Virus record (IMG/VR): IMGVR_UViG_3300036852_000182
Location: 1-31,729 of that record
Reading direction: 5' to 3' (one strand)
Length of the DNA stretch: 31,729 nt
Source: a virus
The translations under genes were made by a program, and so were the position numbers. The notes under the pieces are model-generated. The model ran no database searches, was not told the DNA's origin, and was given only the letters and a program-made list of their open reading frames with translations. This document shows, piece after piece, positions 18,100-26,293 of the stretch; the first letter of the stretch is position 1; the number at the start of each line of letters is the position of its first letter.

Positions 18100-20375
18100 T
18101 GCCTGATATTGCTCCAAACACCTTTAGCGTAGGCGCTCAGCCAGGACTCCCGCCAGGGGGTTCATTTGAGCAGTCTACAGGCCAAATGCCTATAGCTAAA
18201 GCAGATCCCTACAACGAACAACGTCTCCTTGACATGTTTGATACACTCAAACGTGAATCCATTGAATACAGATGGATTTGGGAACGTGAATGGCTACGAG
18301 ACCTCTACTACGTAGGCAACAGACAATGGATCTTCTTCCATCCCACTCGTCGGGAGTGGGTGGATAAACGTCTACAAAAATGGATCCCACGTCCAGTCAC
18401 TAATAAGATGGCTGAGACCCTACAGGCCATTCGCACCAATCTAGGTGCAATCAACCTCCAGGTAGTTGTAAGGCCAATAGGAAACGATCCAAAAAGCATA
18501 GCCGCCGCAGAAGTCTCAGATCAAGTCGCCCCCCTAATCCATGAAGAACACATGATGGATCAGGTCATGAGAGAGGCTGACTTCTGGCTTATCTGCACAG
18601 GTAACGCCGTACTCCAGACTAGCTGGGACAAGGACACCCGCACCAATATGGTGTTCATCCCAAATGAACAATGCCTATCGTGTGGAGCTGTAGTTCCACC
18701 TCAGGCTGTTGTTCAAGCCGGTCAGAAGTGTCCAAACTGTGGTAGTCCTCAGCTCCAACCAGCAGTTGGCCCAGATGGTAAACCCTCTGGTCAATACATG
18801 CCATTTGGAAAGGGTAAAACCACAGCCCTATCCCCATTTGAATACGCTTTCGCCCCAAACATCACCCGCTGGGACGATCTACCTTATCTAATAAGGCTCC
18901 GGTGGCGTGATAAACACTGGTTTGAAGCCAACAAACCTGAACTCATTGGAAAGATTACATGGGAAAAGTCTCCAAGTGATCGTTCCATGCAGATTTATAA
19001 ATCCCTCGCCTTAGCAAATGACGTAGGAACAGGTGCTCAATTTGCCTATCTAGGCTCCTCTGGCTCTCACACGGTCGAGGGAGTCACTGAGTACGAGCTT
19101 TGGATGAAACCAACCCCCGATTACCCAGAGGGTTTGGTCATGAGAGTCCTTGGAGATAAGAGCCCAGTTCTGTTAAACGCAGAAGAAGAAGGCATTCCAG
19201 GTCCAATTCCATACAAAGACATAGAAGGAAATCCACTCTTCCCATTCTCCCACGCCCAATACGAACACATGGGTGGAAGATTGCTTGGAAGATCTGCTAT
19301 TTCCCCACTTATCACCAAGCAAGACCAGTTAAACCAGCTCGATTCACTCATTCAACTCATCATCCAAAGGATGGCTAACCCAGTTTGGGTAGTCCCAGAG
19401 GGTGCTGGAGTTGAACATTTCACTGGTGAGCCTGGCCTGGTAATGAAATGGAACCCGCTAGCAGTGGGTGGACAGGGAAAACCAGAGCGATTAGGTGGTC
19501 AAGAGGTCCCAACCTCCCTATGGCAGCTCAGAGAGCAGATTCTAACAGACATAGAAGAACTCTCCGGTGCCTTCGATATCATCAAAGGACAAAAACCATC
19601 TGGAGTTGAAGCCTTCAGTGCCCTCCAGCTCCTAGTTGAACGCTCACAATCACGTTTTACCTCTGTTTTCCAAGCCAGGGGCGAGATGTACCGTCGTTGG
19701 TACTCTCTAGCTCTTGAAATGGAGCGTCAATTTGGCCCACAGCAGCGTGTTTGGGCAGCAATTGGAGCAAATAGAGGCTATACCTTCCAACAATTTGAAA
19801 ACGCACAGCTTCAATCTCAAGTTGTTGTCAAAATCGAAGACGGAAGTCAGATGCCCAAGACAGCTTTGGGTAAAAGAGCAGCAATTGAGCAGGCAAATCA
19901 GCTCGGACTCCTAAATCCAGCTGATCCCGACCAACGATATGCCCTTTTAACACAATTTGGCCTCTCCGACCTCTCTCCATCACTAGATATTCACGTCCAA
20001 GCAGCCCTTCAGCTCCAGGATGCCTTCGAAAGGTGGGTAAAACAGCCAGTTGGACCTTCTCCACTCACTATTAAGGCTTGGTTTGATCCAATGATCCACT
20101 TTAATGAACGAATTAAGTGGTTAAATAGCGATAGGATGAGAGATCTCATGGCAACCAACCCAATAGTTGAGCAAATTGTCACAGCACACCTCATGCAGCT
20201 CCAAATGCTCATGGCACCACCAGTAGTAGAAGGTGAGGAGGGCCAACCCCAGGGTAAACCACCACAAGGCGGAGCTAAAGCCATGACAAACAGTAATCAA
20301 AATTCCGGCAGTCCAGTTAGTGGGCAGCCGAAAGGGACCGGACAAGCTACGGCCCAAAAAGTGGGGCCAGCTTAG
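18099..20375 (+). CDS. Portal protein with inserted zinc ribbon, 758 aa
   Basis: The dodecameric DNA gate at the capsid vertex. It shows an N-terminal helical start (RLLDMFDTLKRESIEYRWIW), portal-type motifs (RPVTNKMAETLQAIRTNLGA; LLGRSAISPLITKQDQLNQL; SGAFDIIKGQKPSGVEAFSA) and a low-complexity Gln/Gly/Pro tail. CLSC (192-195) and CPNC (211-214) form a zinc ribbon within the clip or wing region. It is larger than typical siphovirus portals (400-500 aa) and close to podovirus-type sizes. Followed by the scaffold-like and capsid genes. Confidence 0.93.
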   Translation: MPDIAPNTFSVGAQPGLPPGGSFEQSTGQMPIAKADPYNEQRLLDMFDTLKRESIEYRWIWEREWLRDLYYVGNRQWIFFHPTRREWVDKRLQKWIPRPVTNKMAETLQAIRTNLGAINLQVVVRPIGNDPKSIAAAEVSDQVAPLIHEEHMMDQVMREADFWLICTGNAVLQTSWDKDTRTNMVFIPNEQCLSCGAVVPPQAVVQAGQKCPNCGSPQLQPAVGPDGKPSGQYMPFGKGKTTALSPFEYAFAPNITRWDDLPYLIRLRWRDKHWFEANKPELIGKITWEKSPSDRSMQIYKSLALANDVGTGAQFAYLGSSGSHTVEGVTEYELWMKPTPDYPEGLVMRVLGDKSPVLLNAEEEGIPGPIPYKDIEGNPLFPFSHAQYEHMGGRLLGRSAISPLITKQDQLNQLDSLIQLIIQRMANPVWVVPEGAGVEHFTGEPGLVMKWNPLAVGGQGKPERLGGQEVPTSLWQLREQILTDIEELSGAFDIIKGQKPSGVEAFSALQLLVERSQSRFTSVFQARGEMYRRWYSLALEMERQFGPQQRVWAAIGANRGYTFQQFENAQLQSQVVVKIEDGSQMPKTALGKRAAIEQANQLGLLNPADPDQRYALLTQFGLSDLSPSLDIHVQAALQLQDAFERWVKQPVGPSPLTIKAWFDPMIHFNERIKWLNSDRMRDLMATNPIVEQIVTAHLMQLQMLMAPPVVEGEEGQPQGKPPQGGAKAMTNSNQNSGSPVSGQPKGTGQATAQKVGPA

Positions 20376-20448
20376 TCCCCAACGCCCGCTCCTTGCGTCC
20401 TAGGAGCAACTCCACGCGGAACTTGACCGCGAAACCAAAGGTAGAGTA

Positions 20449-21261
20449 ATGTCAGAAAACGTCAACGTATCCGCTGAGCCGACAGCGACACCATCGGCAG
20501 CTCCCGCACCAGCACAGAGTGCTCCCGCTGCTCCAGTATCAGCGACACCAAATACTGCCGCCCCTGCAGCGACACCGCAGGTACCTGATGGGTATGTCCC
20601 GTCATACCGCATCCGTGAAACCCGTGAATCAGCAATCCGAGAAGCTCAGGAACATTATGAGGCTCAGATGGCTCAGATTCGACAGGAAGCGGAGCAGTAC
20701 CGTAATCAGCTCCATGCTCTAGTGGGCGCTCAACGTCCACAGAACACAGAAGCCGACGCCGTAAAACAACAGTTCTATGAGCTGTTCCCTAAGCTACGAC
20801 AGCTTGAGGAAAACGGCGACGATCTCTTAGCTCTTCGTGAAAGAGCTGGTGACTTAGAGGCCCAGAATAAGCACTACTGGAACAGCTATGCCAACCAGAC
20901 AATGGATAGACTCTATAGCCGTGCAACAGAAGTCCTAGGTGGGCCATTGAATGAGGAAGGTAGGGATTACCTACACTCAGCATTCACTGGATTCGTCTCA
21001 TCTTCGCCTGAACGTACTGCACGATATGGAAGTGACCCAGGGATCGTAGAAGACTTCTTGCGAGCATTCACGTCCAACTTCATTGACCCAGCTCGTCGTT
21101 CAGCTTCTGCAACAGTAGCCAATAGGGTGGCTGGTGCTCCTAATGTCCCTCAGGACACCCCAGGTGGGGGTCTCAGACCGGCTTCAGGACCGCAACCAAC
21201 CAACCTAGACGAACGGGCTCAAGCAGCTTGGGCACTCTACCAACAAACAGCCAAGCCCTAA
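20449..21261 (+). CDS. Scaffold-like protein, 270 aa
   Basis: An Ala/Pro/Thr-rich disordered N-terminus (to about residue 45), a long charged helix (REAQEHYEAQMAQIRQEAEQ, with LRQLEENGDDLLALRERAGD later), and a Pro/Gly-rich C-terminus ending in a helix. This composition and the position between portal and major capsid gene are typical of scaffolding proteins. AGG lies seven bases upstream of the ATG. The role is inferred from position and architecture. Confidence 0.78.
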   Translation: MSENVNVSAEPTATPSAAPAPAQSAPAAPVSATPNTAAPAATPQVPDGYVPSYRIRETRESAIREAQEHYEAQMAQIRQEAEQYRNQLHALVGAQRPQNTEADAVKQQFYELFPKLRQLEENGDDLLALRERAGDLEAQNKHYWNSYANQTMDRLYSRATEVLGGPLNEEGRDYLHSAFTGFVSSSPERTARYGSDPGIVEDFLRAFTSNFIDPARRSASATVANRVAGAPNVPQDTPGGGLRPASGPQPTNLDERAQAAWALYQQTAKP

Positions 21262-21295
21262 CCACTAAGTGGAAGGGGTTGCATAGGTAACACAA

Positions 21296-22660
21296 ATGCT
21301 TTGTGCATCCATGCGCTGGCTTGTACAGTTTACTCAGTCACCCGACGGTAAGCTGTGGGCCGGTGCAGACAAACAAGCCCTCGACGCAATCTTCAAGGAA
21401 GTCTTTGAGGAAGGTGTAGCCGATGGCGTAAACAACAAAAATCCCCTAAGGGACATAATCAAGACCGAGAAAGTCCCATTCAGGGGTCGTGAGATTGTAA
21501 GACTATCTCATACCTCACGTAACATCTCTCCCATGTTCTCTGGTGAGGACACCCTTCTGGCCGACGCAGGACAGCAGGGCTACTCACGGATGTTCGTTGA
21601 TCAGCGCAAGCTGACTTCGCGCATCAGGATGACCTGGGAAGTTATGCAGGACTCAACCTCGAACGAGGGCGCTTTCATCAGTGCTCGTAAGTCCGAGATG
21701 CAGTACCTGATTGACGACATGGCTCGCCGGGATGAGTACGCACTCAACTCAGACGGCCGTGGTGTTTTGGCATTCCTTAATGGTACACCATCCACAACTG
21801 CAGTAGCTGTGGACAACCCAGGCGGAATTACCAACGCAAACTTCGGTAACCGCTTTGGCTCAACCGGTATGTTCATCGGGGCAGTCAACCCAAACACGGG
21901 TGCCCTCCGAACTTCCATCCGGAAGATCACAGCAACTCCAGCAGCAGGAACTACATTCACTGTTGACGCCGCAACCTTCACTGGCTGGGCAGACAATGAC
22001 TACGTGGTTCAGGTTGCAAACTCAGCAGTCACTGACGTTCTCGACTCTTCGTATGAGCACGCCTGGTGGGGCTTGATGGCTCTAGTTGATGACGGCACAT
22101 ACCGTGCATCATACTTCGGCCTAGACCGGACATCAGTTCCGGCCTACTCAAGCTACGTAACTGCATCAACCGGTGCCCTCTCAACCGACCTGATTCAGCG
22201 TGTAAGTGACGTTGTTGACCAGAAGTTGAATGGCAAGATCAGCATGATCCTAGCCCATCACTCAACTCGTCGGCTAGTCATTCAGCTAACTGACTCAGAT
22301 CGTCGGTATACACAGGCAGCCCTATTGCGGCCAGATCCAGCCACGGTAGCATTCAAGCAGGGAGACGTTCCATTCGGTGACGTCCCTGTTAGGGCGCTCC
22401 GTGACTTCCCACTGGACGTAATGGCCTTCCTAGACCTTCAGAACGCAGGCTTCAAGGAATATGTAAGTGAGCCTGGTAAGTGGGTCGATGAGGATGGAAA
22501 CGTGCTGTGGCGTGTCGGAACAGGTACGTCGGCTCGTGATGCCTTCGAAGCATGGTACAGGATGAGGAAGCAGTACTTCCTTGAGTATCCTGCATACTGC
22601 GCTCGACTAGATGGAATCACTGGTCAGTCGCTTGTTGTTCAGAGAGCTGCTGGTTCATAA
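21296..22660 (+). CDS. Major capsid protein, 454 aa
   Basis: HK97-type layout is suggested by an N-arm helix (DKQALDAIFKEVFEEGVADG), a spine-like region with EIVRLSHTSRNISPMFSG, a Gly/Thr-rich middle (insertion or P-domain area) and a C-terminal FEAWYRMRKQYFLEYPAYCA. The position after the scaffold and the strong terminator behind it support the call. ATG 21296 has AGG eight bases upstream; ATG 21311 (MRWLVQFTQ) is an alternative start. Confidence 0.88.
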   Translation: MLCASMRWLVQFTQSPDGKLWAGADKQALDAIFKEVFEEGVADGVNNKNPLRDIIKTEKVPFRGREIVRLSHTSRNISPMFSGEDTLLADAGQQGYSRMFVDQRKLTSRIRMTWEVMQDSTSNEGAFISARKSEMQYLIDDMARRDEYALNSDGRGVLAFLNGTPSTTAVAVDNPGGITNANFGNRFGSTGMFIGAVNPNTGALRTSIRKITATPAAGTTFTVDAATFTGWADNDYVVQVANSAVTDVLDSSYEHAWWGLMALVDDGTYRASYFGLDRTSVPAYSSYVTASTGALSTDLIQRVSDVVDQKLNGKISMILAHHSTRRLVIQLTDSDRRYTQAALLRPDPATVAFKQGDVPFGDVPVRALRDFPLDVMAFLDLQNAGFKEYVSEPGKWVDEDGNVLWRVGTGTSARDAFEAWYRMRKQYFLEYPAYCARLDGITGQSLVVQRAAGS

Positions 22661-22673
22661 ACCTAACGCTCGG

Positions 22674-22709
22674 TGGTGGATCATCATTGTGGTGGTCCAC
22701 CATCATTTT
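22674..22709 (+). terminator. Terminator after the major capsid gene
   Basis: TGGTGGA pairs with TCCACCA around a 15-base loop, followed by TCATTTT. It probably attenuates transcription after the capsid gene, so distal neck genes are made in lower amounts. Confidence 0.65.
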
Positions 22710-22720
22710 AAGGAATTTAA

Positions 22721-23104
22721 ATGGAATACGTTACAATCGTAAATCGCACCAAGCGAGTTCTAGAAGGTACCTGGGATGGACGCACCTATCAGGTCCAGCC
22801 CGGAGAAACCCCAAATCTACCATTAGCAATCGCAGAAGCCATCAAACGTCGGAACCCAATTATGGGCTCAGACGACTACACAACTGGAGCCCTTCAGTAT
22901 CTGGTTGCTATCAAGGAACAGGGCGACCCAACTGAACCAGTAGAGCAGTCTAAGGAGATTGAATTATTCAGTTCACGACGGCTGCGGGGAGCTGTTCCAG
23001 TTGTAGTTATCCCAGGTGCTGGTGGCCTCTACACACGCAACGACACCAATCCAGGCATTACAGGTCCTGGGAGTGTCGATGTGGTTGGCTTCGAGAAGCC
23101 CTAA
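22721..23104 (+). CDS. 127-aa head protein
   Basis: Starts MEYVTIVNRTKRVLEGTWDG, a small beta domain, then TPNLPLAIAEAIKRRNPIMG and a Gly/Pro-rich C-terminus. Proteins of this pattern often follow the capsid gene in environmental phages; a head-associated or minor structural role is inferred from location. AAGGAA precedes the ATG. Confidence 0.75.
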   Translation: MEYVTIVNRTKRVLEGTWDGRTYQVQPGETPNLPLAIAEAIKRRNPIMGSDDYTTGALQYLVAIKEQGDPTEPVEQSKEIELFSSRRLRGAVPVVVIPGAGGLYTRNDTNPGITGPGSVDVVGFEKP

Positions 23105-23595
23105 TGGTTAACTATATCCCTGATCAGAATAAGTTCAATCTAGCTGGTCCACCTAAATGGTGGCTCTCCAAGTTATGGGACTTCGACAATTCCTTGGTAG
23201 TTATACCAAGCAGGCAGGGATTTATTTATCGTCTAGCTCAGCGCAGGAAGCCAAGCCTTCAGGCTAACATTGTAAATGATGCTCTCTTCAAGGAGAGCGA
23301 CACAAGGATGTTGGCGAGATACGGCTTGATTCCAGTCACTACCATCCTAGCCACAGCAAACTGGAGTAACCCCTACCTGTTCGAAGAGCTTCGTAGACGC
23401 GCTCCATGGCGCTTAGGTGGACATGAGAAGGTCAACGCCATGTTGGAGGCCCAGGACGCACAGGATGAACTCGATAAACGTGCCCAAACTGATTCTCACC
23501 TAACTAGTCTCAGCAAGGACGCTTGGAATCTATACAACAAGAAAATCGGCCTCCGCTCACAAATGTACTCTCCCAAAACGATCCACACCCGTTAA
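23104..23595 (+). CDS. 163-aa head/neck protein candidate
   Basis: Starts MVNYIPDQNKFNLAGPPKWW; Trp/Arg-rich, with YRLAQRRKPSLQANIVNDAL and a C-terminal helix LDKRAQTDSHLTSLSKDAWN. No named family, but its place (TAATG after a capsid-adjacent gene) suggests a virion component. Codon use matches the neighbouring head genes. Confidence 0.75.
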   Translation: MVNYIPDQNKFNLAGPPKWWLSKLWDFDNSLVVIPSRQGFIYRLAQRRKPSLQANIVNDALFKESDTRMLARYGLIPVTTILATANWSNPYLFEELRRRAPWRLGGHEKVNAMLEAQDAQDELDKRAQTDSHLTSLSKDAWNLYNKKIGLRSQMYSPKTIHTR

Positions 23596-23608
23596 GGTGC
23601 TGGGGCTG

Positions 23609-23662
23609 ACCATCACCAGTCTAAATTGTGATGGCGTTACCCCACGAATGGGGCGAGATATA
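23609..23662 (+). promoter_or_regulatory. Paired hairpins in the leader of the next structural gene
   Basis: CATCAC pairs with GTGATG around an 11-base loop, followed by CCCC-ACGAAT-GGGG, ending a few bases before the ATG at 23668. There is no T-run. Most likely an mRNA stability or translation element for gene 23668-24168. Confidence 0.45.
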
Positions 23663-23667
23663 ACACA

Positions 23668-24168
23668 ATGGCTGTATCAGTACAAAACGCCAACCTCGTA
23701 AGACAGAAGGCATACAATGCCGTCTATTCACCCCTTGGCTCCTCAACGAGCGCAGTTAGCCCATATCACTTCTATGCGATAAAGGCTTTCTTCCTTCACT
23801 GGGCTGCCAACAAGGGCAACCTCGATCTTCAGTTCATTCCATACTCGGCTGAGCAGGCAGTCACTAACCCAGGTGTTGATTTGACAACTGGTGCTGGCAC
23901 TCTCTACGTGTGGTATGCAAAGGCTCGTAGGACGACAGGCACAACCGCATCGTTCCAGGCACTGCATGATGCTGCAGACAACGCACTGACAACCACAACT
24001 GTGGCAACTCAGAAGATCAACGCAGTAGGTCAGCAGTTCATCTTGGTTCACCCAAATGGAGTAGCATTCGCTACCAGCTTGACCATCTCAGCTGCAACAG
24101 CTGTTGGTGGTGCAACTGAATCGTCAGCTGCAGACGCAACTGACGGTTTCGTAATCGTAGGCGCATAA
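23668..24168 (+). CDS. 166-aa virion protein (decoration or tail-tube-like)
   Basis: Starts MAVSVQNANLVRQKAYNAVY and becomes Thr/Ala-rich and beta-like (TGAGTLYVWYAKARRTTGTT; TTTVATQKINAVGQQFILVH). Hydrophobicity and codon use suit an abundant structural protein. A separate leader with hairpins supports independent control. The exact role cannot be seen. Confidence 0.72.
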   Translation: MAVSVQNANLVRQKAYNAVYSPLGSSTSAVSPYHFYAIKAFFLHWAANKGNLDLQFIPYSAEQAVTNPGVDLTTGAGTLYVWYAKARRTTGTTASFQALHDAADNALTTTTVATQKINAVGQQFILVHPNGVAFATSLTISAATAVGGATESSAADATDGFVIVGA

Positions 24169-24449
24169 TGGCAACTATAAGTTACGATGATTTTACAGTT
24201 GGAGATGCATCTACTTTACTAGTTCATACTGCTATTACTGCTGGTGAATTTGTTACTTTAGTGTCAATAAGTGGAGTTTCTACAATTGTTGGTTGGTATG
24301 ATGGGACTGGTACTGTAATAAAGGGTGCTAAGGTTCTATCTGAAAAATCAGCTCAAACAGTTGTAGGTCCACTTGCTTCAGGTGATAAAATCTACTTGCA
24401 TTCAGCAATGTCAACTGCAAGAGTAACTGTAGGACACGTTAGGGTTTAA
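24168..24449 (+). CDS. 93-aa beta-rich virion protein, AT-rich
   Basis: Starts MATISYDDFTVGDASTLLVH, then alternating strands (FVTLVSISGVSTIVGWYDGT). Probably a small decoration or fibre-associated domain. Third codon positions are markedly more A/T than in gene 23668-24168, which it follows by TAATG overlap; this suggests separate origin. Confidence 0.72.
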   Translation: MATISYDDFTVGDASTLLVHTAITAGEFVTLVSISGVSTIVGWYDGTGTVIKGAKVLSEKSAQTVVGPLASGDKIYLHSAMSTARVTVGHVRV

Positions 24450-24482
24450 CCTACATCTGGTTCAGCAGACCTTCCTCCTTAG

Positions 24483-24528
24483 CTACCGGAGACCCCCACA
24501 GCTGAACATGTGGGGAGTCCCAAGGTAG
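24483..24528 (+). terminator. Strong hairpin between structural genes
   Basis: CTACC/GGTAG encloses GAC/GTC and a 7-bp CCCCACA/TGTGGGG stem with an eight-base loop. An A-rich rather than T-rich tail follows, so it may be a processing or stability structure for gene 24545-25117 rather than a true intrinsic terminator. Confidence 0.5.
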
Positions 24529-24544
24529 AGAGACTTAATAAAAA

Positions 24545-25117
24545 ATGCCTATTCAATTTATTGTTCGTAGATCTAGTGTCTTCCCAGCAACTGCAAAGGC
24601 AGGTGCATCCCCATTCTACGTAGATTCTGATGACAATACAATAAAAACAAACACAGCAGCTACTGGTACGACTGAAGCTGAAATTTTACAGCATGGTGTC
24701 ATAGCAGCTGGTTCGGCTTTAACTCTCACCAAAGCAGCGCATGAGGGTCGTGTTATTGCACTTGATACACTCGCAGGTTCAACAGTAACTCTACCGACTT
24801 CAAGCGGCTCAGGTGCGATTTATCGCTTTGTTGTATCAGTATTAGCTACTTCCAACAGTCATATTGTTAAGGTTGGAAATGCCACTGATATTATACAAGG
24901 TGTTTTAAATACTATTGATACCGACACAGCTGGTACTACCACTGGCTGGGCTACTGCTGCTACCGATGACACTATCACTCTCAACCGTACAACCACTGGC
25001 TCAGCAATGAGAGGTGAGTGGTTTGAGATTATAGATATCGCATCAGGCGTTTTCGTGGTTCGTGGTCAGGTTGCTAATACAGGTGTTGGCGCAACTCCAT
25101 TTAGTGCAACTGTCTAA
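24545..25117 (+). CDS. 190-aa beta-structured virion protein
   Basis: Starts MPIQFIVRRSSVFPATAKAG; the centre contains EGRVIALDTLAGSTVTLPTS and SGAIYRFVVSVLATSNSHIV, a jelly-roll-like pattern I associate with phage decoration or spike-like proteins. AGAGAGACTTAATAAAAA lies before the ATG, with no classical ribosome site. Confidence 0.75.
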   Translation: MPIQFIVRRSSVFPATAKAGASPFYVDSDDNTIKTNTAATGTTEAEILQHGVIAAGSALTLTKAAHEGRVIALDTLAGSTVTLPTSSGSGAIYRFVVSVLATSNSHIVKVGNATDIIQGVLNTIDTDTAGTTTGWATAATDDTITLNRTTTGSAMRGEWFEIIDIASGVFVVRGQVANTGVGATPFSATV

Positions 25118-25142
25118 TAATAGTATGGAGACAAAATAATAA

Positions 25143-25406
25143 ATGGCACAGACTACAAGTAGGGTAACTCTTTCAAATACAGATCAGACGATCTTTACTG
25201 CAACTACCAATGGTACTAAGTTTTATTGGTGGAATGTTAGTGATGATATCACTATGTTGAGTCAGTATCGTAGTGGAGCACTTATTCAATCAGGGGCTCT
25301 TACTACAGAAGGTGGAAGTGGATCATTTACACTCCAATCTGGAGATACTGTAAATGGTATTACTCCAGGTAGTTATGTATTCATTGATTATATCACTGTA
25401 GTCTAA
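25143..25406 (+). CDS. 87-aa beta-rich virion protein, AT-rich
   Basis: Starts MAQTTSRVTLSNTDQTIFTA; Ser/Thr/Gly-rich strands through the whole length (GSGSFTLQSGDTVNGITPGS). Likely a small accessory head or tail protein, by location and composition. A perfect terminator follows four bases after the stop. Confidence 0.72.
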   Translation: MAQTTSRVTLSNTDQTIFTATTNGTKFYWWNVSDDITMLSQYRSGALIQSGALTTEGGSGSFTLQSGDTVNGITPGSYVFIDYITVV

Positions 25407-25410
25407 TAGA

Positions 25411-25435
25411 AGGGGACTTCGGTCCCCTCTCTTTT
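25411..25435 (+). terminator. Intrinsic terminator with TTCG tetraloop
   Basis: AGGGGAC-TTCG-GTCCCCT followed by CTCTTTT: a 7-bp GC-rich stem with the very stable UUCG loop and a T-run. Clear Rho-independent terminator between structural genes. Confidence 0.92.
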
Positions 25436-25445
25436 AAGGAATATA

Positions 25446-25898
25446 ATGGCAAGTACTCACGTAAATCAGCCCGTTCCAACCTCTGGAGCAAATGCAGTCG
25501 CCTCGACCCTTACTGCTGGTATCATTTTTCCATCCGCCTCCCGAACAAATGCTACCTACAACTCAGATGAGTTGTTCAATCCTTGTGCTAAGGGTGTGCG
25601 GCTTTATATAGACATCACTAACGTTGGTGGTGCTGGAACTCTAGTAGTTAAGATTCAAACTAGGGATCCATTAACTGATACTTGGGTGGATGTGAAAGCA
25701 GCCACGACTTCTGTTGCTACTCCCTTTGCATCTGTTCAGACTAAAACTCTTACAGTCTATCCAGGCATTACAGTAGCAGCTGGCGATGCAACAACTAGTA
25801 CTGAAATTAGTAACTTCGTTTCTACAAACTGGCGTGTAGTAGCTATAGTTGGTGTTAATGCTGTTTCATTCTCAGTCGGTGCAGAATACCTTCTCTAA
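25446..25898 (+). CDS. 150-aa beta-structured virion protein
   Basis: Starts MASTHVNQPVPTSGANAVAS; contains GVRLYIDITNVGGAGTLVVK and IQTRDPLTDTWVDVKAATTS, a beta-sandwich motif I recall from phage minor structural proteins. AAGGA lies five bases upstream of the ATG. TAATG overlap with the next gene. Confidence 0.78.
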   Translation: MASTHVNQPVPTSGANAVASTLTAGIIFPSASRTNATYNSDELFNPCAKGVRLYIDITNVGGAGTLVVKIQTRDPLTDTWVDVKAATTSVATPFASVQTKTLTVYPGITVAAGDATTSTEISNFVSTNWRVVAIVGVNAVSFSVGAEYLL

Positions 25899-26089
25899 TG
25901 CTCCGCATCTACGAAGCTGGCACCAACCTATCCTTCTCAACCGACGAAGACCTTACCCTCCATGTATCCGACCCACACTTCACACGCTGGCAGTTATTCT
26001 ATAGGTTCATAAGGCGACAATGGCATATGTTAGTGGACGGATATTCGCGGGCAAAAATGCGTTGCTCACAACTACTGCACAGGCAATAG
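25898..26089 (+). CDS. 63-aa protein overlapping the next gene
   Basis: Starts MLRIYEAGTNLSFSTDEDLT, then Trp/Arg-rich FTRWQLFYRFIRRQW. Its TAATG start is coupled to the preceding gene, but the last 70 bases overlap gene 26020-26292 in another frame. The overlap is unusually long for this operon, so the true gene may be shorter or only one of the two may be made. Confidence 0.5.
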   Translation: MLRIYEAGTNLSFSTDEDLTLHVSDPHFTRWQLFYRFIRRQWHMLVDGYSRAKMRCSQLLHRQ

Positions 26090-26292
26090 ATACCCAAACA
26101 CCCAATTGTCGAGAAGCCCTAATCCAATCTGACCCATCAAACACTACTAACGTTATAGTCGGAAGTGCTAGTGAGCAGCATATAGTATTAATTCCAGGAC
26201 AGGCTGTTACTATTCCAATCATCTCATTATCCCTTGTATATGCAAAGATGGCTAGTGGGACAGGTCAAGTGAATTGGCTAACTAGAGACTAA
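26020..26292 (+). CDS. 90-aa small virion-associated protein
   Basis: Starts MAYVSGRIFAGKNALLTTTA and contains REALIQSDPSNTTNVIVGSA and QHIVLIPGQAVTIPIIS, a compact beta domain of the type found in phage structural accessory proteins. AAGG lies five bases upstream of ATG 26020. Ends one base before the tail fibre gene. Confidence 0.75.
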   Translation: MAYVSGRIFAGKNALLTTTAQAIDTQTPNCREALIQSDPSNTTNVIVGSASEQHIVLIPGQAVTIPIISLSLVYAKMASGTGQVNWLTRD

Positions 26293-26293
26293 G

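Noticed and set aside
18099-20375. Portal-protease fusion
   Set aside because: The extra length is a zinc ribbon and a low-complexity tail; no protease motif is visible.
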